Source: JAXDJJ01 sp034665745
GTDB taxonomy: Bacteria > Actinomycetota > CADDZG01 > WHSQ01
NCBI GenBank assembly: GCA_034665745.1
Contig: JAXDJJ010000030.1
Span: 1-64,000 of the forward strand
Direction of reading: 5' to 3'
Length of the DNA stretch: 64,000 nt
The notes below the pieces were generated by a model, which ran no database searches, was not told the DNA's origin, and saw nothing but the letters and a program-made list of their open reading frames with translations. Made by a program: the position numbers and the translations under genes. Positions 1 to 8,001 of this stretch are shown one piece after another (position 1 is the stretch's first letter; every line of letters begins with the position of its first letter).

Positions 1-1
1 G

Positions 2-1144
2 CTCCTTCACCAAGCCAGTGGGGCGGCAGGCGATGCCCTCGTGGCGCTGGCGCTGGCAGGCTCGCTGTTCTTCTCGGTTCCGGAAACCACAGCACGGGGC
101 CGGGTCCTCCTCTATCTCGGGCTGACGATGGCCCCGTTCGCCGTCGTTTCACCCCTGCTGGCGCGCATCCTCGATCGCTTCAAGGGGAGTCTCAGGTGGG
201 CGATGGTTCTGACCTCGATAGGCAGAGCGAGCCTCGCGTGGCTCCTTTCAACGCGTCTCGACACGCTTCTGCTGTTCCCTCTTGCCTTCGGGATCCTCGT
301 CTTCTCCCGTGCTGCCCTCGTGGTGCGAGGTGCAGTCCTCCCGCATGTCGTCCCCGAGGGGGCCACTCTCGTGGACGCGAACTCGTCGTTATCGAGGGTC
401 AGCGCGATCGCGGGGATGGCAGCCGGTGTTCCGGGCCTGTTGTTGATCAAGTGGCCGGGCGTCCACTACGAGCTGCTCGCGGGGGCCGCGGTCTATTACC
501 TCGGCACGATCCCGTCGTTGCGGTTCCCAACAGCGAAGGGCCGGCGCGCCAGCAAGCAACGCGCACGCGCACGCGAGGCAGCGTCATCACCGATCGTGCG
601 TCAAGCGGTCATCGCAACCGCCGGGATGCGCTTCCTAGTCGGTTTCCTCGTGTTCCATCTCGCGTTCGCGTTGCGGAGGGAGAACCTCGGATCGATCGGC
701 CTTGCGCTTCTCGTCGGTTCCTCCGCGTTCGGAGGACTCGCCGGCGCGATGGCGGCCCCCCGTCTACGCCGCGTGCTGAAGGAGACCGGGATCATCGCCC
801 TTTCACTCGTTGTCGCAGGTTTCGCAGGGCTCGCGGTCGGGCGGTGGTTCTCCCTCTATAGCGCGGCCATCCTGGTATTCGTGTTCGGAGTTGCAGCGGG
901 TGTCGCGAAAGTGGCGTTCGACTCGATCATCCAGACAGAGCTTCCCGAGGGTGCACGCGGTTGGGCGTTCGCTCGTTCCGAGTCGGTGTTGCAACTGGCG
1001 TGGGTGGGCGGAGCTATCGCACCCCTGCTCATCCCGATACCTGCCGGCCCCGGTGTGTTCGTCGCCGGAATCACGGCGCAGGTACTCGCGATCGTCTACA
1101 TAGCCGGGCGGCGCAGAGCAGCCAGCGGAACCGCCCTGCCTTAG
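2..1144 (+). CDS. MFS-type transporter, 5' end outside window
   Basis: The reading frame is already open at base 2 (LLHQASGAAGDAL precedes the first GTG at 41), so the gene is cut by the window edge and about 380 residues of its C-terminal part are seen. The protein is dominated by hydrophobic stretches separated by short Arg/Lys-rich loops, including a basic loop near KGRRASKQRARARE in the middle, as between the two halves of a major facilitator superfamily permease. It would sit in the cytoplasmic membrane as a secondary transporter; the substrate cannot be told. The HQASGAAGDA start resembles the first-helix region of MFS proteins. The ligase gene follows 37 bases downstream on the same strand. 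Confidence 0.75.
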   Translation, partial: LLHQASGAAGDALVALALAGSLFFSVPETTARGRVLLYLGLTMAPFAVVSPLLARILDRFKGSLRWAMVLTSIGRASLAWLLSTRLDTLLLFPLAFGILVFSRAALVVRGAVLPHVVPEGATLVDANSSLSRVSAIAGMAAGVPGLLLIKWPGVHYELLAGAAVYYLGTIPSLRFPTAKGRRASKQRARAREAASSPIVRQAVIATAGMRFLVGFLVFHLAFALRRENLGSIGLALLVGSSAFGGLAGAMAAPRLRRVLKETGIIALSLVVAGFAGLAVGRWFSLYSAAILVFVFGVAAGVAKVAFDSIIQTELPEGARGWAFARSESVLQLAWVGGAIAPLLIPIPAGPGVFVAGITAQVLAIVYIAGRRRAASGTALP

Positions 1145-1181
1145 TGTGCTGACAACCGCGAGTGGGTAACTGGGGGGTCAG

Positions 1182-2372
1182 ATGAACATCGTCTTCAAGC
1201 CGTCGGAGCGTCCCACCCTTGGTTGCGAGATCGAGGTCCAGGTTGTCGACGAATCCGGCGCCCTCGCGACCGAGCCTGCAGCGACCAAGATCCTCTCGGT
1301 GCTCGGCGACAATCCCGGCTACAAGCACGAGTTGCTCGAGTGCTGCGTCGAGGTCATCACCGATGTCTGTCCGACGGTTGGTCATATCCGCAAAGACCTC
1401 GGCGACAAGGTCGAGCGCCTCATCGAAACCGCCGACGGACTCGGCTACCGGATCCTCTGCACCGGCACACATCCGTTCTCTGCGTGGGCGGACCAAACGG
1501 TGTCGCCCGATCCTCGCTACCACCGTCTGATCGACGACTGTCAGTGGACCGCGCGTCGTTTGCTGATCTTCGGCGTGCACACGCACGTTGGCGTTGGTTC
1601 GGGCGAGGAAGCGATCGCGATCTCGAACAGCCTCGGCACCTACATCCCGCACTTCCTTGCCCTGTCTTCGTCGTCACCGTTCTGGCAAGGTCGTGACAGC
1701 GGTCTCGCATCGATCCGCTCGAAGATCTTCGAGTCGCTACCAACCGCCGGTCTTCCGTACCAGATGGAGAACTGGGGACAGTTCCAACGATTCATGCGCA
1801 CCCTGATCGGGGCCGGAACGATCCGCTCGATCCGCGAAGTGTGGTGGGACATCCGTCCGCACCCCGGTTTCGGAACCCTCGAACTGCGCATCTGCGACGG
1901 CATCCCGACGATGGACGAGTTGTGCGGCATCGTCGCTCTGGCGCAATGTCTAGTCGTTCATCTTCAAGAGCGTTACCTCGCGGGCCTTGCTCTTCCCAAG
2001 CACCAGGCGTGGACGATCCGCGACAACAAGTGGCGGGCCGCGCGCTACGGACTCGAAGCCGAGATCATCCGCGACGAAGAGGGAAACCTCATGTCGCTGC
2101 GCCGGAGCATCGGCGACCTGGTCGAGACGTTGTCACCGATCGCCGAACGTCTCGGTTGTTCGGAAGACCTCGCACGCATCAACGACATCCTCGATAGAGG
2201 AACCTCTGCAACGAGGCAGCGCGAGGTCTTCGACGAAACGCGCGACCTATCGCGCGTCGTGGATGCTCTGGTCGAAGAGTTGAAGACCGGCAAGCCTCGT
2301 CCGTTGCCCGACCACTCGATGGTAGGCGGCGGCGTGGTCCACGGCTCCCCCATGCGAGGCGAAAAACCCTAG
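1182..2372 (+). CDS. Glutamate-cysteine ligase, GCS2/YbdK family
   Basis: Predicted carboxylate-amine ligase that joins glutamate and cysteine in an ATP-dependent reaction, or a close relative acting on another amine. At 396 residues it fits the GCS2 family. Visible family blocks are a glutamate-rich start motif (GCEIEVQVVD, residues 14-23), the metal/ATP-site block FGVHTHVGV (130-138) and WWDIRPHPGFGTLELRICD (221-239). The ATG follows a G-rich ribosome site (GGGGGG). It ends convergently with selB, overlapping its stop by four bases. Whether the product is gamma-glutamylcysteine or part of another thiol or amide pathway cannot be decided here, because no glutathione synthetase or ergothioneine gene is nearby. 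Confidence 0.85.
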   Translation: MNIVFKPSERPTLGCEIEVQVVDESGALATEPAATKILSVLGDNPGYKHELLECCVEVITDVCPTVGHIRKDLGDKVERLIETADGLGYRILCTGTHPFSAWADQTVSPDPRYHRLIDDCQWTARRLLIFGVHTHVGVGSGEEAIAISNSLGTYIPHFLALSSSSPFWQGRDSGLASIRSKIFESLPTAGLPYQMENWGQFQRFMRTLIGAGTIRSIREVWWDIRPHPGFGTLELRICDGIPTMDELCGIVALAQCLVVHLQERYLAGLALPKHQAWTIRDNKWRAARYGLEAEIIRDEEGNLMSLRRSIGDLVETLSPIAERLGCSEDLARINDILDRGTSATRQREVFDETRDLSRVVDALVEELKTGKPRPLPDHSMVGGGVVHGSPMRGEKP

Positions 2373-4024
2373 GGGGTTGGGCCTAGGGCTCTCAGGTCGC
2401 CGTCGCGGCGGGTGGCGCCGGTGGCATCGAGCCACTCGCTCAAGGGAACCGCGTACTTGCGGGTGGTTCCCAGCAGATCGCGGATCTCTGCAACCGTCAC
2501 CGGGCCGTTGTCGGTGATGTGTGCACGCACGATGCGGCGTGCCTCGGCTGCACCCGCCGCCGTGAGGTGGAAGTCGCCGATCCGCACGAGCTCGCCCGCT
2601 GCGGCGAGGTTGCGCACCACCACAGGATCGGAGTCGAGCTCCTTCGTCAGTCGCGGAGTGAACCCACCCGCCTCGACCTTCTCGAGCACCGCGCGTGCGC
2701 CGGCCCCCATCTCGTCTGTGCGCGCCTGTGACTCCGCCTCGCGGCGAGCTGCTTCGGCCCTCGACAACAACGTGTCGCCTGACTCGACCACCCCGCTCGG
2801 CACCGCAGAAAGCCCGGTTCTGAACAGAGCCTCGGCCCGAGGCAACTGCCCTGCCGACTCGACCAGCGCGAGGAACGCGTCCGAGGACGAGGAACGAGCC
2901 AAGGTAGCCAGCAATGCCGCCCGGCCCCCATCCCCACGCCGCGCCGGTTCGGGCAACGGGTCGAGGACACGGCCCCCGCCCAAGGTGACGACTCGACCTG
3001 CATCGCGCAACACGAAACGGTCATCGCGTTGGAGTGGAAGAGGGTCTTGCAAACGCAGTTGCGCGAACCCCGAGCCACCCGGCTCGATCGCATCGGAGCC
3101 GATCAGCTTGACGCGTACCGGCACCTCCGCCGAGCCCACGTACAACAGATGCGCGCCCTTCTCGGTGATACCTGCGGCGCGGCCCATCTGGTCGACCGAG
3201 GTGGCCGACAGCTCGACATCGATCAGGCGCGTCGTTCGGAACGAGCCGGGCAACACGATCGCGTTCCCGCGCTCGGCACCTTGTCGCTCGAGCCCCGCAA
3301 GGTTCAGCGCCACGCGGTTACCCGGAGCGATCGAAGCGACCTCCTTCTTGTGACTCTGGATCGTGCGCACGCGCGTGACGCGGCCCTCGGGTGCGATCTC
3401 GACCGAGGCTCCGGCGGACAGTGAGCCTCCCGCCAAGGTTCCGGTGACGACCGTGCCTGCACCCGCGATCGTGAACACCCGGTCGACCCACAGCCGCGGC
3501 CTGCCGACGTCCACCGCAGGAGCGGTCCGGGAAACGACGCGGTCGAGCTCGGCGACCAACTCGTCGAGACCATCACCGGTCACCGACGAGCATGCGACCA
3601 CAGGGAAGGAGGCCAGCGACGTCCCCGCAACATGAGCTGCCACCGACGCGCGCACCGCGTCAAGGTCTTCGACGAGGTCGGACTTAGTCAGAACGATCAC
3701 GCCGGATGAGATCCCCAAGGTGTCGACGATCGCAAGGTGCTCGCCGGATTGCGGCTTCCATCCCTCATTCGCCGCAACGACGAAGAGACAGATCGTTATC
3801 CCGCCGGCCCCCGCAAGCATGTTCTTCACGAATCGCTCGTGACCCGGAACGTCGATCAACCCGATCTCGTTGCCCGACGGAAGGGTGAGCCATGCGAATC
3901 CGAGATCGATCGTGAGTCCGCGCGCCTTCTCCTCCGCGAAGCGATCCGGGTCCATGCCGGTAAGGCGCTCCACGAGGGCGGACTTGCCGTGGTCGACATG
4001 ACCGGCGGTGCCGATGACGTGCAA
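2369..4024 (-). CDS. selB: Selenocysteine-specific elongation factor SelB
   Basis: GTPase that carries selenocysteinyl-tRNA to the ribosome at UGA codons marked by a SECIS hairpin. The N-terminal EF-Tu-like domain shows G1 GHVDHGKS (8-15), G3 DVPGHE (58-63) and G4 TKSD (113-116). Two beta-barrel domains follow, then a C-terminal part with winged-helix-like segments ending in SEWLDATGATRRDGDLRALG, where the family binds mRNA. At 551 residues it is a little shorter than E. coli SelB. The phosphoglycosyl transferase gene lies four bases upstream on the same strand. selA lies about 1.5 kb beyond, which supports a working selenocysteine pathway; the tRNA gene selC was not found. Confidence 0.93.
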   Translation of the reverse strand: MHVIGTAGHVDHGKSALVERLTGMDPDRFAEEKARGLTIDLGFAWLTLPSGNEIGLIDVPGHERFVKNMLAGAGGITICLFVVAANEGWKPQSGEHLAIVDTLGISSGVIVLTKSDLVEDLDAVRASVAAHVAGTSLASFPVVACSSVTGDGLDELVAELDRVVSRTAPAVDVGRPRLWVDRVFTIAGAGTVVTGTLAGGSLSAGASVEIAPEGRVTRVRTIQSHKKEVASIAPGNRVALNLAGLERQGAERGNAIVLPGSFRTTRLIDVELSATSVDQMGRAAGITEKGAHLLYVGSAEVPVRVKLIGSDAIEPGGSGFAQLRLQDPLPLQRDDRFVLRDAGRVVTLGGGRVLDPLPEPARRGDGGRAALLATLARSSSSDAFLALVESAGQLPRAEALFRTGLSAVPSGVVESGDTLLSRAEAARREAESQARTDEMGAGARAVLEKVEAGGFTPRLTKELDSDPVVVRNLAAAGELVRIGDFHLTAAGAAEARRIVRAHITDNGPVTVAEIRDLLGTTRKYAVPLSEWLDATGATRRDGDLRALGPTP

Positions 4025-4028
4025 GGAC

Positions 4029-4649
4029 TCAGAGTCCCTTGTGCTCGAGTTGGACCTTCGCCGAACGCAGCAGGATGCGGAGGTCGAGCAACAGCAACTT
4101 CCATCCCGGATAGGTCGTGAACGCGTCCCAGTACGCCAGGTCGAGCTCGAGCCCGTCGTCGCCCGAACCCTTCCGAGATTGAACCGGCCCGACCAGACCC
4201 GCGGGCAGGTCGCGCTTGCGTGTGATCCCGCGGGCCATCTCTGCTTCGTAGAGCTCGATCGGCCACGGGCGCGTCCCGATCAGGTACATGTCGCCGCGCA
4301 CGATGTTGAAGAGTTGCGGAAGCTCGTCGAGATACCAGCGGTGCATGAACCTGCCCATCCGTGTGAGATGTCCCTCGCGTTCGAGCGACTTGATGTGCGT
4401 CGGGCCTGGCCCCAGTGCGGCGATCGCCTCGGCATCGAGGGTGCGGAACTTCACCAGCTTGAAGACGTTGCCTCTCGAGACCCGGTCCTCTAGGAAGAAC
4501 ACGGGGCCCCTGGCGCGGCGATTGATCAACCCCTCGAGCTTGATCCCGAGGGCGCAGGCGGCCAGCACGGGAGCCGCGGGGATAAGCATCAGGACAGTGA
4601 GTGCCTGCTCGCGCAACTCCTTGCCCCTCCGCCGGGTCTGATCTGCCAT
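4029..4649 (-). CDS. Phosphoglycosyl transferase (bacterial sugar transferase family)
   Basis: Predicted membrane enzyme that moves a sugar-1-phosphate from a nucleotide sugar to undecaprenyl phosphate, starting a glycan chain. The 206 residues suit the small PglC/WcaJ C-terminal-domain type. There is one hydrophobic N-terminal segment (about 16-37), KFRT at 67-70, the family block LDELPQLFNIVRGD at 107-120 and MYLIGTRP at 121-128. The usual form of the last block is SLVGPRP, so this is a divergent member. It sits upstream of selB with a four-base gap, far from the main polysaccharide block, and may serve a different glycan from the WecA-like enzyme at 11.3 kb. Confidence 0.85.
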   Translation of the reverse strand: MADQTRRRGKELREQALTVLMLIPAAPVLAACALGIKLEGLINRRARGPVFFLEDRVSRGNVFKLVKFRTLDAEAIAALGPGPTHIKSLEREGHLTRMGRFMHRWYLDELPQLFNIVRGDMYLIGTRPWPIELYEAEMARGITRKRDLPAGLVGPVQSRKGSGDDGLELDLAYWDAFTTYPGWKLLLLDLRILLRSAKVQLEHKGL

Positions 4650-4725
4650 CAGCTCAGATTACTGACATTTTCTGGAGGTAGGCCTAAAGGACTAGTCACT
4701 GCTTGCCGATACCCAGAATGTCCAG

Positions 4726-4794
4726 CGATAAAGGCAAACCCGTCGTGAGGCGGGGACGCAAAGCAAGGGGTCTCTCGAGACAGCCCAGCTATCG
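4726..4794 (+). promoter_or_regulatory. GEMM-I (cyclic di-GMP-I) riboswitch
   Basis: The stretch contains the hallmark blocks of the GEMM-I aptamer in order. P1 pairs CGATA (4726-4730) with TATCG (4790-4794). Next come GGCAAACC, a hairpin CCCGTC-GTGA-GGCGGG with a GNRA tetraloop, the core GGGACGCAAAGC, a second hairpin around GTCTCTCGAGAC, and AGCTA before the closing P1 strand. The GNRA loop is what docks into the second arm in this family. The Shine-Dalgarno GGAGG (4798-4802) begins three bases after P1 and the ATG is at 4809, so ligand-stabilised P1 could change ribosome access. A G precedes CAAACC, which fits c-di-GMP better than the cGAMP-binding variants. Confidence 0.9.
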
Positions 4795-4808
4795 AACGGA
4801 GGTTCCAC

Positions 4809-5426
4809 ATGTTCCGAGCTTCCAAGCCCCGATCCGCCCCTCTCTATGCCATAGCGCTTGCCGCGGTCATGGTGGCGGGCATCGTTGGTTCGGCATCGGC
4901 GAACGGGGGCAAGCGGGCGTTCGGCGAGGTCAAGTCTTTCGACGGCGTTGTCCTCACGATGTCGATGGGCAACGGCGGCACCCTGGTTGCACCGGTCGCG
5001 GACGACGTTCAGATCAAGATCGTCCATCGCAGTAACAAGGGCCACGCGAAGCACTCGAAGAGTCCGTCCGCCGGAACCGTTGCCGATCTCGTTCCCGGCG
5101 CCAAGATCTATCGGATCAAGGTTATGTGCGAAGAGGTCGTGAAGCTCCGGATCTCGCGGGCTCCCGCGGCATCAGCAGCAGCCGCGGTGGTCACGGTGCG
5201 CTCCGCGGGTTCCGACGACACCTCTGATGATGCCGACGAGGCTGATCAAGAAACTCCTGACAACCCGTGTGACGACGATGAGGCGGCTGACGACGACGCC
5301 GAGGTCGGAGTCCCGGGTTCCGGTGGGGATGAGGTTGACACTCCGGACGATGGTTCGACCGACGACGAACCTGCGGACGACCCTGCCGACGATGACGGAG
5401 GTCTAGTACCAGGACTTCCCTTGTAA
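4809..5426 (+). CDS. Secreted acidic protein under riboswitch control
   Basis: Not a recognised named family. A signal peptide covers about residues 1-31 (hydrophobic AIALAAVMVAGIVG, then SASA before NGG). A small beta-rich domain follows (GEVKSFDGVVLTMSM, then DLVPGAKIYRIKV) that resembles the short beta-barrel repeats of DUF5666-type secreted proteins. From about residue 130 the chain becomes Asp/Glu-rich and low-complexity, ending in GGLVPGLPL with no sorting signal or anchor. It is predicted to be exported and could bind cations or matrix. The ATG has a good GGAGG site and sits directly behind the GEMM-I riboswitch, which ties its expression to cyclic di-GMP and hence probably to attachment or matrix formation. 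Confidence 0.75.
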   Translation: MFRASKPRSAPLYAIALAAVMVAGIVGSASANGGKRAFGEVKSFDGVVLTMSMGNGGTLVAPVADDVQIKIVHRSNKGHAKHSKSPSAGTVADLVPGAKIYRIKVMCEEVVKLRISRAPAASAAAAVVTVRSAGSDDTSDDADEADQETPDNPCDDDEAADDDAEVGVPGSGGDEVDTPDDGSTDDEPADDPADDDGGLVPGLPL

Positions 5427-5466
5427 GAGATCTACCCGCCGGGAGACCCCCTTCCCCCGGCTTTGG

Positions 5467-5496
5467 AGAAGCGGCCGTCGCCCCCGGCCGCTTCTT
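5467..5496. terminator. Hairpin terminator between convergent genes
   Basis: AGAAGCGGCC (5467-5476) pairs with GGCCGCTTCT (5485-5494) around a C-rich loop. It lies between the acidic-protein gene ending at 5426 and the convergent selA stop at 5507. The following T-run is short, so termination strength is uncertain; the hairpin could act in either direction. Confidence 0.6.
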
Positions 5497-5506
5497 CGCG
5501 TTGTGG

Positions 5507-6883
5507 CTACGTGAGTGCGGCGACGACCCGTTCCGTCAAGACATCCAACTCTCGCTCCTGGACCGTTCTCACATCGAGAAGGACGCGGTCGTCTTCGATA
5601 CGCGCAACGACCGCGGGGGTTCCGGATCGGAGCGAGCGCTCGATCTCTGCGGCGCTCTTGGTTGCGTGTCCAACGCTCACTGCCCACGACGCGAGCTCGG
5701 TGCCCGGCATCGCGCCGCCACCGGTCAAGCCCGGGTGGGACAAGACCTCGATCTTCGCTGAGTCATCGACGCGTGCGGCGATCGCAGCGCGCAGGGTTCC
5801 GGCGCGTGCTTCGAGTTCCGCGCTCGACAGGTTCGACATGCGCCATGTGGGGATCTGTTCGAGGTCGTTGTCGAGGTAGATGCGCAAAGTCTCTTCGAGT
5901 GCAGCCAGGGTCATCTTGTCCACGCGTAACGCGCGCAAGAGGGGATGGTGGGAGATGCGCTCGATCAACTCAGCGCGGCCCACGATCACTCCCGCTTGTG
6001 GGCCACCGAGCAACTTGTCGCCGGAGAACGTGACGACGTCGGCGCCATCCTCCAAAGCTTCTCGGACACCCGGTTCGGTCGTCTCGGACCGATCTGTCGA
6101 AACGAGGCCCGAACCGATGTCGTGGATGAAACAGATCTTCCGACCGCGCGCCAGCCGCGCGATATCGCGCGCGGCGACCGACGCTGTGAAGCCACTGATC
6201 GTGTAGTTGGACGGATGCACTTTGAGGATCGCCGCGGTGTCGGGAGTGATCGCCTTCTCGTAGTCGGCAAGGTGGGTGCGGTTCGTGGTCCCGACCTCGA
6301 CCAGTCGGGCCCCCGACGTCGCCATGATGTCTGGGATCCGGAACTCGCCGCCGATCTCGACGAGCTCGCCCCTCGAGATGATGACCTCGCGGCCTCCACA
6401 CAGCGTTGCCAGGGTCACGAGCACGGCGGCAGCGTTGTTGTTGACCACGAGCGCGGCCTCGGCGCCGGTCAGTGCCGCCAACAATCCCCGGGCATGGTCG
6501 TGACGACTCCCGCGGGCACCCGCGGTCAGGTCGTACTCGAGGTTCGAATATCCCCGAGCCGCCCGGGCGACCGCATCTAGTTGCCGTTCTCCAAGGGGCG
6601 CCCGACCGAGATTCGTATGGAGGACCACTCCCGTCGCATTGATGACCGGCACGAGCAGCGACCGAGCGTGGTCTTCGAGGGCCAGGCGTGTGTCCGCAAC
6701 GACCGCATCGAGACTTGGCACCGATCCTCCCGCACGCACGGCAGCACGCGCCTTATCTATGGCGTGCCGGACGGCTGCGACCGAGACCTTGTGTGAGTGC
6801 TCGATACCGAGCGCGTCGAGAACGCGATCGACCGAGGGTAGGAGCGAGAGATCCGGTTCGTGCCCGCGTGATGGCGAGGCCAT
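5507..6883 (-). CDS. selA: L-seryl-tRNA(Sec) selenium transferase SelA
   Basis: Pyridoxal-phosphate enzyme that converts seryl-tRNA(Sec) to selenocysteinyl-tRNA(Sec) using selenophosphate. The 458-residue length is normal for bacterial SelA. Key blocks are INATGVVLHTNLGRAPL (81-97), a glycine-rich turn in the middle, and SGDKLLGGPQAG (287-298), in which Lys290 is the expected PLP lysine. The ATG at 6883 lies five bases downstream of the response-regulator stop, so the two genes probably share a transcript. selB is nearby but on a separate transcript. selD and selC are not in the window. Confidence 0.93.
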   Translation of the reverse strand: MASPSRGHEPDLSLLPSVDRVLDALGIEHSHKVSVAAVRHAIDKARAAVRAGGSVPSLDAVVADTRLALEDHARSLLVPVINATGVVLHTNLGRAPLGERQLDAVARAARGYSNLEYDLTAGARGSRHDHARGLLAALTGAEAALVVNNNAAAVLVTLATLCGGREVIISRGELVEIGGEFRIPDIMATSGARLVEVGTTNRTHLADYEKAITPDTAAILKVHPSNYTISGFTASVAARDIARLARGRKICFIHDIGSGLVSTDRSETTEPGVREALEDGADVVTFSGDKLLGGPQAGVIVGRAELIERISHHPLLRALRVDKMTLAALEETLRIYLDNDLEQIPTWRMSNLSSAELEARAGTLRAAIAARVDDSAKIEVLSHPGLTGGGAMPGTELASWAVSVGHATKSAAEIERSLRSGTPAVVARIEDDRVLLDVRTVQERELDVLTERVVAALT

Positions 6884-6888
6884 CGGAC

Positions 6889-7551
6889 TTATGGGTTGTA
6901 GTTGAGGATGCGCCGGCGCATAGCTTCTTGGATCGCCGACACCCTGTTGTTCACGTGCAGCTTCGAGTAGATGTTCGCCACGTGCGTGGTAACCGTGCGC
7001 TCGGAGATCGACAGGCGCGATGCGATCGCCTTGTTCGGCAGACCCTCGCTCATCAGTTGGAGGATCTCGGCCTCACGCGGGGTCAGGGGCTGGAACGCGT
7101 CGGCGACGTCGTTAGAGCGGTAGCCCTCGAACTCGGTGAGCACCTGTGACGCGAGCTGCGGGTCGAGCTGCATCTCTCCTCGCGCCACCGCGCGGACGGT
7201 GCTGACCACTTCGTCCAACTCAGCCGTCTTTAGGAGATAGCCGGACGCTCCAGCCTTCACGGCATCGAACACGAAGCGCTGCTCGTCATGGCCCGAGAGG
7301 ACCACGACTGCGACGTTGGGATGGACGTCCTTTATCTCGCGGGTCGCCTCGATGCCATCTTTCTTGGGCATGATCACGTCGACCAGCACCACATCCGCTG
7401 AGGTCTCTTCGACCAGCTCGGACGCTCCCGAGCCGTCGGACAGTTCACCCACGACCTCGATGTCTCCCTCCGATTCGAGCATGGTTTTCATGCCCCGGCG
7501 AAGGAGGTCGTGGTCGTCGATGAGAACTACTCGGATGGGTTCCTCAGTCAT
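6889..7551 (-). CDS. NarL/LuxR-family response regulator
   Basis: Two-domain DNA-binding response regulator of 220 residues. The receiver domain has the acidic pair at Asp12-Asp13 and the phospho-acceptor Asp58 (VLVDVIMP), with the late lysine in YLLKTAE. The C-terminal LuxR-type helix-turn-helix starts at LTPREAEILQLMSEGLPNKAIA and includes SISERTVTTHVANIYSKL. The start was set at 7551 (MTEEPIRVVLIDDHD), because residues before it in the longer open frame do not fit the fold. No histidine kinase is adjacent, so it is an orphan here. It sits immediately upstream of selA, an unusual partner that may mean the pair responds to redox or respiratory conditions. Confidence 0.9.
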   Translation of the reverse strand: MTEEPIRVVLIDDHDLLRRGMKTMLESEGDIEVVGELSDGSGASELVEETSADVVLVDVIMPKKDGIEATREIKDVHPNVAVVVLSGHDEQRFVFDAVKAGASGYLLKTAELDEVVSTVRAVARGEMQLDPQLASQVLTEFEGYRSNDVADAFQPLTPREAEILQLMSEGLPNKAIASRLSISERTVTTHVANIYSKLHVNNRVSAIQEAMRRRILNYNP

Positions 7552-7603
7552 ATGAGGTAGATGATAGGCGCGCAGCACCACATAGCTAGAGGGGCACGTA
7601 TGC

Positions 7604-7894
7604 ATGAGTAACAACGATCAGATGAGCTCAGAGGTGAAATGGGGCGTCGGCTGCCTCGTCGCCGCCGCGGCCATGACCGGTCTCATCATCCTGCTGATGT
7701 ATGTCGCTTTCACGTTCGACCTTCCGGTGTGGGCTCAGATCGCTCTCGGCGTGGGGCTAACGCTCGGCGGGGGACTGCTGAGTTGGCTGGTCGTGTCCGC
7801 CCTGGGCCAGAGCCGCCAAAGGTCGGCGGGGGCGGAAACCCACATCTCCTCGGTCCCCGACCACCCCAGCCCCGGCGAGACAGGGGCGGAATAG
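7604..7894 (+). CDS. Small membrane protein, unknown function
   Basis: A 96-residue protein with two hydrophobic helices (about 16-37 and 43-66) joined by a short loop (TFDLPVW) and followed by a polar Ser/Pro/Glu tail. The ATG has an AGAGGGG ribosome site. It is divergent from the response regulator, 52 bases apart, so both promoters must lie in that gap. No family was recognised. The second helix is glycine-rich (GVGLTLGGGLLSW), as in helix-packing segments. Confidence 0.6.
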   Translation: MSNNDQMSSEVKWGVGCLVAAAAMTGLIILLMYVAFTFDLPVWAQIALGVGLTLGGGLLSWLVVSALGQSRQRSAGAETHISSVPDHPSPGETGAE

Positions 7895-7929
7895 CCCGTT
7901 CGGGGCATTGACCGCTTCGTCCGATTCGG

Positions 7930-7955
7930 GCAAATTGTGATTCAAGGAAGCCGTC
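7930..7955 (+). promoter_or_regulatory. Candidate ECF-type promoter of M15 peptidase gene
   Basis: GCAAA (7930-7934, in GGGCAAATT) and CGTC (7952-7955) are separated by 17 bases and lie 47-72 bases before the ATG at 8002. Spacing and sequence resemble the pairs found before the secreted-protein genes at 46612, 56126 and 58555. One base of the AAC core differs (AAA). Called by eye from few examples. Confidence 0.35.
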
Positions 7956-8001
7956 GCGGGCTGCCGATAATCAGGCGTAAGGCTGGTTAACACTGGGGGG
8001 C

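Noticed and set aside
2412..3353. 313-codon open frame on the plus strand
   Set aside because: Antisense to selB, which has complete GTPase motifs; Ser/Arg/Pro-rich with no family features.
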